NCBI GenBank assembly: GCA_018366495.1
Contig: JAGZHZ010000003.1
Span: forward strand, 62,001-126,000
Direction of reading: 5' to 3'
Source: Clostridiales bacterium
Lineage (GTDB): Bacteria; Bacillota; Clostridia; Lachnospirales; Lachnospiraceae
DNA length: 64,000 bases
Shown: piece after piece, positions 45,632 to 54,064 of the stretch
Numbering within the stretch: position 1 is the stretch's first letter
Layout of the letters: each line of letters begins with the position of its first letter
Notes under the pieces: generated by a model
Seen by the model: only the letters and a program-made list of their open reading frames with translations
What the model was told of the DNA's origin: nothing
Database searches by the model: none
Translations under genes and position numbers: made by a program

Positions 45632-46219
45632 ATGGAAAAAAATCAAAGAGATTACCAAATAGAAACATTTACCGCCCAAGTCGATGTGTTGGAATATCTT
45701 CATACCTGTGTCAATGCAGAAGAGTTTTTGGAATGGTTTTTGGAATGTTGTAAATCATGTCCAAATTATGGAAAAATATGGTCCTGTCCGCCCTATTCTT
45801 TCCAGCCGGAAGAGTATTGGCGCCAATATCAGACCTTGTTTTTATATGCCAGAAAGATTATTTTTTCTGAAGAACAGATAAAACAGAACTATACTCCGGA
45901 ACAATTAAATATTTTTACCAGCCGTGCACTTCAGAACGAAAAGCAGGACATGGCAAAACAGCTGTTTCTTCTGGAACAAAAGTTTGAGGGAAGTATCAGT
46001 CTCTCTGCAGGCTGTTGTCAGATGTGCGGTCAAGACAACTGTACAAGGAAAGATAACATCCCTTGCCGCTTCCCTGAATAAATGCGCTATTCCATCGAAT
46101 CTCTTGGAGGAAATGTCGGATTAACCATCACAAAATATCTTCATCAGGAACTGCTGTGGATGACAGAGGGCAGACTTCCGCAATATTTTATTCTGGTCGG
46201 CGGACTTTTAAAAAAATAG
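45632..46219 (+). pseudogene. DUF2284 metal-binding protein, broken by an in-frame stop
   Basis: Begins with AGGAGG and ATG 45632, and reads CCKSCPNYGKIWSCPP, LSAGCCQMCGQDNC and PCRFPE, the cysteine pattern of DUF2284 (a predicted metal-binding protein). A TAA at 46079-46081 stops it at residue 149. In the same frame, the next codon is ATG and the next 45 residues (MRYSIESLGGNVGLTI, then QYFILVGGLLKK) are the expected C-terminal end of the family, ending at 46219. Thus one codon has become stop. No ribosome binding site precedes the internal ATG, so separate translation is doubtful. Read-through, or stop-restart at TAAATG, could give low output. Confidence 0.8.
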
Positions 46220-46227
46220 AAACAACA

Positions 46228-46263
46228 AGGACATATTTCAAACTGTATGTTGAAATATGTCCT
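46228..46263 (-). terminator. Hairpin terminator between the DUF2284 gene and the small ORF
   Basis: AGGACATATTTCAA (46228-46241) pairs with TTGAAATATGTCCT (46250-46263). Both the DUF2284 gene (plus) and the small ORF (minus) end near it, so it may serve both. The minus strand has the better T-run further out (about 46210). Confidence 0.75.
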
Positions 46264-46279
46264 CTATTATCAAAAATTT

Positions 46280-46378
46280 TCACTCCAACAATCCTTTCAA
46301 AAAATAATAAACCATCTTTAACGTCTTTTCTGACTTTGTCTTTTTTAGTAGAATCGTTATTTCTTCCAAGTAATTCAT
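46280..46378 (-). CDS. Tiny protein facing an XRE regulator
   Basis: Predicted protein of 32 residues (MNYLEEITILLKKTKSEK, then TLKMVYYFLKGLLE). The pattern of alternating charged and hydrophobic residues suggests a helix pair. The reading frame extends upstream to 46390 and beyond. AGGAGG abuts an ATG at 46390 and is 12 bases from ATG 46378, so the start is uncertain. Similar small helical ORFs often accompany XRE genes in Lachnospiraceae, but no function is known to me. It is divergent from the XRE gene, and both upstream regions contain TAGAAAAATG(A/T)CA. Confidence 0.45.
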   Translation of the reverse strand: MNYLEEITILLKKTKSEKTLKMVYYFLKGLLE

Positions 46379-46471
46379 GTTGTTTTCCATCCTCCTGCGA
46401 ACCTGTATACTTTTTATTTCTATTCTGACCCATTCTCCCTTTTTTCTATGACAGCACATTTCGATCAAAAC

Positions 46472-46484
46472 TGTCATTTTTCTA
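46472..46484 (-). promoter_or_regulatory. Operator-like site, small-ORF side
   Basis: The minus strand reads TAGAAAAATGACA. It matches the site at 46599-46611 in 12 of 13 bases and points the other way. It is 12 bases downstream of a TATACT -10 (46496-46501) for the small ORF. Confidence 0.5.
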
Positions 46485-46565
46485 TTTTTTCAGTCAGTAT
46501 AGAAAACTCATAAAATAAATTTACACAATTTTCCAGTATTAGTCAAGAAAAACATTATATTTTTC

Positions 46566-46594
46566 TTTACTTCAAAGTATTTCTGTTGTATAAT
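46566..46594 (+). promoter_or_regulatory. Promoter for the XRE regulator
   Basis: Plus strand TTTACT (46566-46571), 17 bases, TATAAT (46589-46594). Confidence 0.75.
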
Positions 46595-46598
46595 AATG

Positions 46599-46611
46599 TA
46601 GAAAAATGTCA
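46599..46611 (+). promoter_or_regulatory. Operator-like site, XRE side
   Basis: TAGAAAAATGTCA, five bases downstream of the XRE -10. It is a mirror partner of 46472-46484. Confidence 0.5.
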
Positions 46612-46637
46612 ATTTTCGAGAAAGGAAGTCATGACTT

Positions 46638-47363
46638 ATGGGATTTGGAGAAAGATTAAAAGAGTTAAGAGAGTCAAAAGGAATGTCTCAGAAAGAATTG
46701 GCTAAATGTGTAGATGTTTCTGATGCTGCGATAGCAAACTATGAGAACAGTCAGAACTATCCAAAGCCAACCGTATTAATCCGACTGATGACGGTTTTAG
46801 AATGTGATGCAAATTATTTATACCAAGATTATATATTAAAATCGAATACAAGAGAAGTTTCTGAAGAAGAATATGATATCGTCAAAAAATACCGCAAGCT
46901 TAATAAGCATGGCAAAGAAATGGTCCGTATCGTCGCGGATGCAGAATTTAAATGTGCTGAAGAATATTTAATGCGTGAATCTATGATTAATCTCAATCTT
47001 TTTATTCCTGCTTTTCGCTCAAACGGATATGTGATCTTCCAAAATCCAAAATTAATTAAAGTTCCAGCTACCGAACTGAACAGTCATGCAGATTTCGCTG
47101 TAAAAATTATTACCAATACCACAAAACCGCTGTTGAATATCGGCGATATCGCACTGATTAAGCGGTGCAAAGTCAACCATAATGAAGTGGGACTGTTTCA
47201 GATAGACGGTCTTGTCCATATCAAAAAACTATACAGCTATAAAGGCAAAGTAAAACTTGTACCTCTGAATGTAAATGCCCAGACGATTGTGGTTGAACCG
47301 GGAATGAATTTCCAGACACTAGGAAAGGTGATTGGAAAATTAGAAGGTCACTTTTTAGAATAA
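46638..47363 (+). CDS. XRE regulator fused to a LexA/S24-like domain lacking the catalytic serine
   Basis: Regulator of 241 residues. Residues 4-60 are a helix-turn-helix (ERLKELRESKGMSQKELAK, then VSDAAIANYENSQ). Residues 125-240 resemble the peptidase S24 fold of LexA and phage repressors: KPLLNIGDIALIKRCKV, HIKKLYSYKGKVKLVPLN and FQTLGKVIGKL. In active members the first block is preceded by GDSM with the catalytic Ser; here the equivalent is ITNTTKP, with Thr, while the Lys of HIKKL is kept. Autocleavage is therefore doubtful. It is a probable repressor of itself and the small divergent ORF through mirrored sites. Its end overlaps the convergent binding-protein gene by 16 bases. Confidence 0.78.
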   Translation: MGFGERLKELRESKGMSQKELAKCVDVSDAAIANYENSQNYPKPTVLIRLMTVLECDANYLYQDYILKSNTREVSEEEYDIVKKYRKLNKHGKEMVRIVADAEFKCAEEYLMRESMINLNLFIPAFRSNGYVIFQNPKLIKVPATELNSHADFAVKIITNTTKPLLNIGDIALIKRCKVNHNEVGLFQIDGLVHIKKLYSYKGKVKLVPLNVNAQTIVVEPGMNFQTLGKVIGKLEGHFLE

Positions 47364-49033
47364 GATTTCTGCAGGCATCCTCCCGCTGTGTCTGCTGTCG
47401 GGTTTCTGCCTGCTTTCTCCATAAGCTGTGCTGCCTCCTTTTCAATCGTCTGCCCTCCGCTCTTTTTCCATACTTCCACAAACGTATCAAATGCTTCAAT
47501 CGGTTCTTCTCCCAGAATAATTTTTGCATATGTTTCTTCTTCTAATTGTTCCAACTGCTTCCATTTTATTTTCATCGTCGGAGTCTGTTGTGAAAATAAA
47601 GAGTATATCGGCTGATACGACTGTTCTGCGATCGCCCCTACTCCGTTTATAATCCCATATAATCGAATAAATTCCCCGCTTGTGTCCTCATTCCAGTCTT
47701 CTATTCCAAACTGTTCATATGGAGGACGATTCATTTTTTTCAAATTTTTTAAGTCTTGTTTCAATACCTTATGATAAAAAAAATCAATGTCTGGCTCTCC
47801 GCCTTCCATACTTTCTTTTAATGCCTGATACGTATACTCCAATTCATCTGGAAAGTCGCTCTCCCATCCGATCGGATATGCTTTTATGCTGATCCCTTCT
47901 AACTTCTTCTCATCCAGCCATCTATTTTGATTTTTAATCACATAATTGACAATCTCAACAATAGATTCCGGATTTTTACATTTCTTGTGAATCACAAGAT
48001 ATTGATTGATGACAGGAGGCATTGTGCAAAAATATTTTCCTTCCATGTCAAGCGGATACGCATATGCTTTCCATTCGCTTTTATTTTTTATGATGTCATT
48101 TTTCAGCATTTCTGCCATCCACCATGGGCCAAATAAAATTCCAGCTTTTCCTGTGTCCAGAATCTCCTGTATATTCTCTCTGCTAAAAATTTGTTCATCC
48201 AGTATTCCTTTCTGATACCATTGCGCCAGAACTTGAAGCGCCTGCTTTGCTTCCTCCTGTACCGATCCGTAGATCAAATTTCCTTTTTCATCGAATGTCC
48301 AGTATTTGGGATAGGCATGGAATGCGGAAAAAACGGGATTCAGCCCAAGAGAGCATTTTCCTACGGCTGCCAGTTCATAGTCTATCCCAGGTCCCAAAAT
48401 TCCAATGGTTCCCTCCCCGGCCATCTTTTTTTCCACAAACATAGCTGCCGTCTCTTCAATATCTTCTATATTTTGCGGTACTTCCAGACCAAGCTGATCC
48501 AGCCAGTCCTGCCTGATCCACATCACATTGATTCCACTTGCGGTCAGACTTGGAAAAGGAATTGCCATCATCTCCTTATCGACCATGACGGATTCTTTTC
48601 CTTCTTCACCAATGCTTTCGACAAATGCTTTCAGCTGATCAGAGGCAGTATTACGATAAACTTCTGTGACTGGCTGAATCTGACCATATTCCAGCATTTT
48701 TCTGTATTGTTCTTCATTGACCATCAGCGCATCCGGCAAGGCATCACAGTTAATATGCAGATTGATATTGCGCTGAAATTCTTCATTTGAATAAATCCAG
48801 TCATATACGACACGGATATTCAAATCCTCCAGAATCCAATCTAAAAAACGATTGTTCTCCATTGTCTCCCCGTCTGAAAATAAGATCTTGTCATCCAAAA
48901 CAACGCCCAGATGAATTTCCTTGACTGTATCAGATGTTCCTCTCTCTTTCCCCCAAATTTCATTCCATAAGATCAAAAAAGTACACAGAAAAAAAGTAAT
49001 AACGGCTCCAATCCAGATTCTTTTTTTCTTCAT
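47348..49033 (-). CDS. Membrane-anchored extracellular solute-binding protein without ABC permeases
   Basis: Family-1-like sugar-binding protein of 561 residues. The N-terminus (MKKKRIWIGAVITFFLCTFL) has a positive start and one hydrophobic segment, but no lipobox (FFLC is not LxxC-like at a good position), so a single-pass anchor is more likely than a lipoprotein. The body contains FSDGETMENNRFLDWIL, DALMVNEEQYRKML, MWIRQDWLDQLGLEVPQ and GKAGILFGPWWMAEML, typical of cluster B binding proteins. It starts in an ATGA overlap with the response regulator, so it is translationally coupled to the two-component genes. No permease or ATPase gene is adjacent, so a sensor role is proposed. Confidence 0.82.
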   Translation of the reverse strand: MKKKRIWIGAVITFFLCTFLILWNEIWGKERGTSDTVKEIHLGVVLDDKILFSDGETMENNRFLDWILEDLNIRVVYDWIYSNEEFQRNINLHINCDALPDALMVNEEQYRKMLEYGQIQPVTEVYRNTASDQLKAFVESIGEEGKESVMVDKEMMAIPFPSLTASGINVMWIRQDWLDQLGLEVPQNIEDIEETAAMFVEKKMAGEGTIGILGPGIDYELAAVGKCSLGLNPVFSAFHAYPKYWTFDEKGNLIYGSVQEEAKQALQVLAQWYQKGILDEQIFSRENIQEILDTGKAGILFGPWWMAEMLKNDIIKNKSEWKAYAYPLDMEGKYFCTMPPVINQYLVIHKKCKNPESIVEIVNYVIKNQNRWLDEKKLEGISIKAYPIGWESDFPDELEYTYQALKESMEGGEPDIDFFYHKVLKQDLKNLKKMNRPPYEQFGIEDWNEDTSGEFIRLYGIINGVGAIAEQSYQPIYSLFSQQTPTMKIKWKQLEQLEEETYAKIILGEEPIEAFDTFVEVWKKSGGQTIEKEAAQLMEKAGRNPTADTAGGCLQKSYSKK

Positions 49034-50049
49034 CTATTTTCTCGCCTTTCCCTTTTTCTATATTCATTCGGACTGCATTGTGCTTTTTCTCTGAAGATGC
49101 GATTAAAATAATAGACATCCTCATATCCGCTTTCATATGCAATATCCGTCACGCTCAGATCTGTCTCTGCCAACATTTGCTGAGCCTTTTGAATTCTAAG
49201 ATTCTGTATGAAATCTCCAAATGTAGATCCTACATATTTTTTAAATTTTACGCTGAAATAACTTCTGCTAAATCCAATTTGAGATGCTACTTCTGAAGCA
49301 TGGATATGATGTGTAAAATCACGTTCTACAATATTTACCGCTTTTATGATACTCATAAATTCGTTTTCCCTATCTGTTTCATAATTTCTGTATTCTTTCC
49401 TTATTTTGTCAATCCATTCTAACATTTCCTCAACAGATTCAAACCATGGAAGTTCTGTATCATGCCGTTCCAGCAGTTCATCAATTTTTCCAATACATTG
49501 AATAATCTGGCGTTCCATTCTGCGGATATCCGGATTGTATGTTCTTGTCTCCTCGACCAATTCCTCATAATAGATCGTATCAAAAATCCAATATAAAGAT
49601 CTCCATTTTTTCTTCAGTTGATTCCATCCTTCTTCATTCTCTGTCTTTGTTTTAGAAACATTTTTATTTCTCTCTCCATATTTCTTTTCAATTCTTTCCA
49701 GTATAGAATCACTGTCTGTAAATTCCAGAGACGCTTTTGATATATAATCTAATCCGCCTAAACGTATAGTGGACTGAACATAAGAAAATTCTTCATAAAA
49801 AGTTAATACCACAAATCGTATTTCTGGTTTTTCCTCACTGCATTTTTCCATAAATTCAATGCCGTCCATCTCTGGCATATCAATGTCCACAAAAACAAGA
49901 TCTACTTCATACTGTCTTATAAAATCTAATGCCGCTTTCCCATTTTGCACATCACCAACGACCTGCATTCCGTACTTTTCCCAGTTTAGCAAAGCAATGA
50001 TTCCTTTTCGTGCTAGTTTATCGTCATCTACAATTAAAACTTTTATCAA
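49030..50049 (-). CDS. YesN-type response regulator with AraC output
   Basis: Response regulator of 339 residues. The receiver domain (1-120) has the acidic pair DDD at 8-10, Asp55 as phosphoacceptor in LVFVDIDMPEMDG, and a Lys in YISKAS. The C-terminal AraC domain (residues 240-335) has ASEVASQIGFSRSYFSVKFKK and VTDIAYESGYEDVYYFNRIF. It starts with TTG 50049, with AAAGGAG at good spacing. In Bacillus, YesN-like regulators turn on polysaccharide-use genes. It is between the kinase (14 bases upstream) and the binding protein (4-base overlap). Confidence 0.92.
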   Translation of the reverse strand: MIKVLIVDDDKLARKGIIALLNWEKYGMQVVGDVQNGKAALDFIRQYEVDLVFVDIDMPEMDGIEFMEKCSEEKPEIRFVVLTFYEEFSYVQSTIRLGGLDYISKASLEFTDSDSILERIEKKYGERNKNVSKTKTENEEGWNQLKKKWRSLYWIFDTIYYEELVEETRTYNPDIRRMERQIIQCIGKIDELLERHDTELPWFESVEEMLEWIDKIRKEYRNYETDRENEFMSIIKAVNIVERDFTHHIHASEVASQIGFSRSYFSVKFKKYVGSTFGDFIQNLRIQKAQQMLAETDLSVTDIAYESGYEDVYYFNRIFREKAQCSPNEYRKRERRENR

Positions 50050-50063
50050 AATTTTTATCTCCT

Positions 50064-51764
50064 TTATTTTTCTTCTTTTAAAATTGGGATTAAAATTGTG
50101 ATTTTTGTTCCCTTTTCTCGCGTACTATTTATGTTTAAAATTGCATTTTCTCCATAAAATGTCTCTAGCATATATCGAACATAGCGCAATCCAATTCCAG
50201 ATCGTTTCTGTTTCTCTTCTATTCCAAGAGGCTGGTTTAATTCCCGTATTTTTTCTCTGCTCAGTCCCTCTCCATAATCACGCACAATAATGACTGCATA
50301 ATTCTGATACGGATCTGAAAAAATCCACAGTTCCAGCTTCCCAACGGTTCCAAGTCCATGTTGAAGGGCATTTTCAATCAGTGGCTGGATCAGCATTCGG
50401 ATCGTAGGTGCATCCAGATAGGCCCCTTCTTCCACTTCCATTCTCACTTCAAAATCGTAGCGCTGTTTTTGAATTTCAATATATTTTTTTGCAATCTCTA
50501 CCTCTGTCCGCAGAGAGCTGACCGTCTTTTCTTTTCCCAGATTATACGATAAAATAGCAGTCAGGTTATGTACAAATTCTCTGATCTCTGTGTTGCCGTC
50601 TCGCTGTGCCATCCACTGTATGGAATATAAAGTATTTAATACAAAATGTGGATTGATCTGATACATCAATTTCTCAATCTCAATCTTTTTCCGCAGTTCC
50701 TCCTCTTTCTTTTCTTTTTCCTGAAGCTCTTTGATGTCCTCTCTCATAGTATTAATCCCGGCAAGTACCTGATGAAATTCTTTAATTTCAATATCATCCT
50801 CTATTCTTTCAAAGTTTCCTTTTCCGGTCTCTTCAATCTCCTGTTTTAATTTTTGAATTGGCTTTACAATCATATGATAAATGGCAATGACAATACTGTA
50901 GAATATTGCAAAAGATACTGCCATAATAATCAGCATTCTTTCCTGCCATATGCTTATCTCTTGATTGTAGATAGAAAGCGGTACAGCAAAAGCATAATAA
51001 AATCCCATTTTGCCTTTTGAAAGCAATATATGATTTCCATTTTGATCAAAACTCTGCCAGGCGTTATCCCCTGTCCATTCTTGTTCAATTTTCTCTCCTA
51101 TTTTAAAATCTTCCGATTCCGAAAAACAAATTTTCATATTTTCATCAATTTGCATCAGTTTATAATCCATCTCTCCAAAATTTTCTATCTGTTGTTCTAC
51201 ATAAATATCTAATACTTTTGTTCCAAAATCTTGGCTTTCTTTTACTATAGAAATCCGATAATTCTGTGAAGATTGTTTTTCATTTTTTTCTATGCAAAAA
51301 AAAGCCTGATCCCCTACCTGTTTAATTCTCTTATTGTAAGATTTATCCCGAGTCTTTTGAAAGGCAGCGCCACTTCCACATAGAATCATCCCACTTTCTT
51401 TGTCTTTATAATAGATTTCCTTTACATCCAAATTTGTGAATAAAATGCCTGATATTTTTTCACTCAGATTTTCTTTTTTCAATTTCTTTTCATAATTATC
51501 CTGTTCTTCTAAAAAATCTCCTACTGCCGTTCCTATATTTCCTCCAGGTTCCAGACTCTGCATAATATTAACTAAGTTTAAATATCCTTGTTCAAAATTA
51601 GACATTATCTGATGCAGTGAAAAACGCATCGAACTTTGAATTTGTTTTTTCTCTATCGAATGAATAGCCATAAAGGACACAAGGCAACTTGCTAAAACAC
51701 ATGCAATCGTGCTTATCATAATAATCTGAAAAAGCTTTTTTTTCACAGATTTTTTCTTTTTCAT
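50064..51764 (-). CDS. YesM-type sensor histidine kinase
   Basis: Membrane kinase of 566 residues. A basic N-terminus and one membrane segment (residues 10-33) are followed by an extracellular sensor of about 240 residues, a second segment near 280-300 (MAVSFAIFYSIVIAIYHMI), a HAMP linker, then the His-kinase block YQINPHFVLNTLYSIQWM with the phosphoacceptor His near residue 375, and an ATPase domain (LIQPLIENALQHG, DYGEGLSREKI). It phosphorylates the YesN-type regulator. The sensor could contact the adjacent binding protein; that is inference. It is the first gene of the operon, divergent from the amylase genes. Confidence 0.92.
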   Translation of the reverse strand: MKKKKSVKKKLFQIIMISTIACVLASCLVSFMAIHSIEKKQIQSSMRFSLHQIMSNFEQGYLNLVNIMQSLEPGGNIGTAVGDFLEEQDNYEKKLKKENLSEKISGILFTNLDVKEIYYKDKESGMILCGSGAAFQKTRDKSYNKRIKQVGDQAFFCIEKNEKQSSQNYRISIVKESQDFGTKVLDIYVEQQIENFGEMDYKLMQIDENMKICFSESEDFKIGEKIEQEWTGDNAWQSFDQNGNHILLSKGKMGFYYAFAVPLSIYNQEISIWQERMLIIMAVSFAIFYSIVIAIYHMIVKPIQKLKQEIEETGKGNFERIEDDIEIKEFHQVLAGINTMREDIKELQEKEKKEEELRKKIEIEKLMYQINPHFVLNTLYSIQWMAQRDGNTEIREFVHNLTAILSYNLGKEKTVSSLRTEVEIAKKYIEIQKQRYDFEVRMEVEEGAYLDAPTIRMLIQPLIENALQHGLGTVGKLELWIFSDPYQNYAVIIVRDYGEGLSREKIRELNQPLGIEEKQKRSGIGLRYVRYMLETFYGENAILNINSTREKGTKITILIPILKEEK

Positions 51765-52107
51765 TTTTTTCTTTTCACCTTTTTTATTATTATCATATCA
51801 TATTCTGTTTGCTTTTTACACCTCCCATTTATATAACGGCTCCTTTATTTCTCTTTTATTCGATCAGATTTCTATCTCTTTTTATATTTGTTTATAAGCA
51901 TTTTCCTTTTGTATTTATTGACCGGTCTCTTTGAGGAAAATTTCTTTTAAAAAACATTTTTATTAATAATTTACTGGAAAATAAAAACATTTTTAAAATT
52001 TTTATATATAATTAAAATTTTAATTTCAAATTGCAAACAACAATCTATAGAAACTCTTTATCAAAAACGGTAGAATAGAATCATATTTGAAAGGAGGTTT
52101 ATACGAA
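51765..52107. other. AT-rich intergenic region between the kinase and amylase genes
   Basis: This stretch holds both promoters of a divergent pair and the direct repeats at 51951-51995. The amylase side has a weak TAGAAT -10 (52071-52076) with no consensus -35, which is consistent with activator control. No other coding sequence is seen. Confidence 0.55.
51951..51995 (+). repeat. Direct repeats, possible AraC-type operator
   Basis: AAAACATTTTTA occurs at 51951-51962 and again at 51984-51995, 33 bases apart (about three helical turns). An AAACATTTTT copy lies at 53942-53951 ahead of the second amylase gene. Confidence 0.5.
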
Positions 52108-53871
52108 ATGAACAAAAGTAAAAAGAAAAAATCTATGATGGCATTGCTTACATTACCTATGCTCATTGGAAATGTAGTATGTGCAGGATCAGGTAATTAT
52201 CCTCAGGCTGATCTACAGGAAGGCGGAGTCTGGTATGAGCTGAACATAGGTACTTTTTGTGACAGCGATGGAGATGGAATTGGAGATTTTAAAGGTGCCG
52301 AAGAGAAGCTCAGCTATCTGGCAGAACTTGGTGTTACTGGAATATGGGTTCAGCCGATTAACGAATCAAATGCTTCCCCTTACAGTACGATTGATTATTA
52401 TGGATTAAATCCCAATTATGGAACGATGCAAGAGCTAAAATCTTTCCTTTCTTCAGCAAAAGAAAAAGGGATTCGTGTTATCATGGATTTCGTCATCAAT
52501 CACTGTGCTTACAACAATCCATGGTTTGAATCCGCACTGGAAGGACCTGTTTTGGAAGATGGAAGTAAAAACAAATATTTCGACTGGTTTAATTTTGTTC
52601 CAAAAACTGCAAACTTTGTAGATAAAACCGCTCTTGAAATTCAAGAAGAAAGAAATGCCTATGAAAAAAAACACGGAAATCTGAATGGATGGACAGAACA
52701 ATATCCTATGACAGGCGGAACATATTCTGGTGATAATGCAAATGGCAGATTTGAGTCCGTATGGTGGACAACGGATCAATTAAAAGACGATTCTCCTTAT
52801 TTCAAAAAAGAATTTGATTATACATGGATTGATATTTTCCAAGACAATGTACCTGATTTTAATTTTGATAATCCTGAAGTACGCCAAGAATTTATTGATT
52901 GTGCAAATTTCTGGCTAGATCTTGGATTTGATGGATTCCGTCTCGATGCCGCCCGTCATATTTTCGGAGATTACCTTTCTAATATTTACAGTGATGAAAT
53001 TTTTACAAAAAATATGGAATTCTGGCAAGAATTCAGTGAAGGTGTTTATGCAGAGCATCCAGATGCTTATTTGATTGCAGAAGTATGGGACAAAGATGCT
53101 AGCCATATGATTCCATTTATTACTGGTGGATATCTCGATAGTCTTTACAATTTTAATCTGGGAAGCAAAATATTAATGGCAGCAAAAAAAGAATCTACTG
53201 CTTATCAGTACATAGAAGGTGAAGATCCACTGACAGATAAAGCCAGCACAGATTTAAATCTTGTGGAAGATTTAAAAGCATATTATGCTGCCTGCAATAC
53301 TGCTTCTGATGGTAATTTTATCGATTGTCCATTCCTTTCTAATCATGATCAACAACGTGTAATGGCACAATTAGAAGGAAATAAAGATCATGCCCGTACA
53401 GCTGCTTCACTGCTTGCAACAATGCCAGGAAATATATTTATGTATTTTCAGGAAGAGCTTGGGGCATCAGAAACCCAAAGCTCAGATGGACCAATTAAAA
53501 TGCCGTGGACAGCAGATATGGCTGTAGAAAATCTTTCTGTAGAGGATGCAGAAGCAGGTAAAAACCCATTATTTACTTATTATAAAGAAATTATGAATTT
53601 AAAGAAAAACTGCGACGTATTGAGAAATGGTGATATTGATATTTACGAGACAGAAGATCAGGGAATCGTATCTTTTATTCGTATGACCAAAAGCGAAAGT
53701 GTACTTGTACTGGTAAACCTTACTGGCGAAATAAAAGAACTGGATTTAACTCCATCAGAAACTTATGGAGAATTTACGCAGATTCTGTTTCAGAGCACAG
53801 ATGATCAACAAAGTAATTTAAATAAAAACCATGTCACAATTAATCCATACTCCTTACTTGTTCTTGAATAA
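52108..53871 (+). CDS. Secreted GH13 alpha-amylase family enzyme
   Basis: Glycoside hydrolase of 587 residues that would cut alpha-1,4-glucans outside the cell. A signal peptide covers residues 1-24 (KKKKS, then a hydrophobic stretch ending VVCAGSG). GH13 regions: DFVINHC near 126, GFRLDAARH with the nucleophile Asp near 279, IAEVWD with the acid/base Glu near 324, and FLSNHDQQ with the third Asp near 412. After region IV the usual YYGEE reads YFQEE and the following loop has no Arg-Glu/MPW sequence of the typical kind, so specificity may differ. Start ATG 52108 has a perfect AGGAGG. It is the first of two tandem homologues. Confidence 0.88.
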   Translation: MNKSKKKKSMMALLTLPMLIGNVVCAGSGNYPQADLQEGGVWYELNIGTFCDSDGDGIGDFKGAEEKLSYLAELGVTGIWVQPINESNASPYSTIDYYGLNPNYGTMQELKSFLSSAKEKGIRVIMDFVINHCAYNNPWFESALEGPVLEDGSKNKYFDWFNFVPKTANFVDKTALEIQEERNAYEKKHGNLNGWTEQYPMTGGTYSGDNANGRFESVWWTTDQLKDDSPYFKKEFDYTWIDIFQDNVPDFNFDNPEVRQEFIDCANFWLDLGFDGFRLDAARHIFGDYLSNIYSDEIFTKNMEFWQEFSEGVYAEHPDAYLIAEVWDKDASHMIPFITGGYLDSLYNFNLGSKILMAAKKESTAYQYIEGEDPLTDKASTDLNLVEDLKAYYAACNTASDGNFIDCPFLSNHDQQRVMAQLEGNKDHARTAASLLATMPGNIFMYFQEELGASETQSSDGPIKMPWTADMAVENLSVEDAEAGKNPLFTYYKEIMNLKKNCDVLRNGDIDIYETEDQGIVSFIRMTKSESVLVLVNLTGEIKELDLTPSETYGEFTQILFQSTDDQQSNLNKNHVTINPYSLLVLE

Positions 53872-54028
53872 TCAAAATATTACTGAAAGAAGAAACTGTT
53901 TAATAAAACTTGATATTTTTTAAAATTGTTTCATCATTTTTAAACATTTTTCCATTTTTTATTCTGTTCTTTTTGACTGTTCATAAAATCACATAAAACT
54001 CTCCATAGAACAGCAAAGCATTTTATCT

Positions 54029-54034
54029 TATAAT
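54029..54034 (+). promoter_or_regulatory. -10 element for the second amylase gene
   Basis: TATAAT with no consensus -35; TAGAAC lies near the -35 position, and TAGAAA is found at the same place ahead of the first amylase gene. This suggests activator dependence. Confidence 0.45.
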
Positions 54035-54064
54035 AGTTTTATCAAGTTACAGGAGGGAATTAGA

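Noticed and set aside
46188..46433. 81-codon minus-strand frame overlapping the tiny ORF
   Set aside because: Its composition is poor in hydrophobic patterning and the start has a ribosome binding site too close to the ATG; the other frame looks more protein-like.
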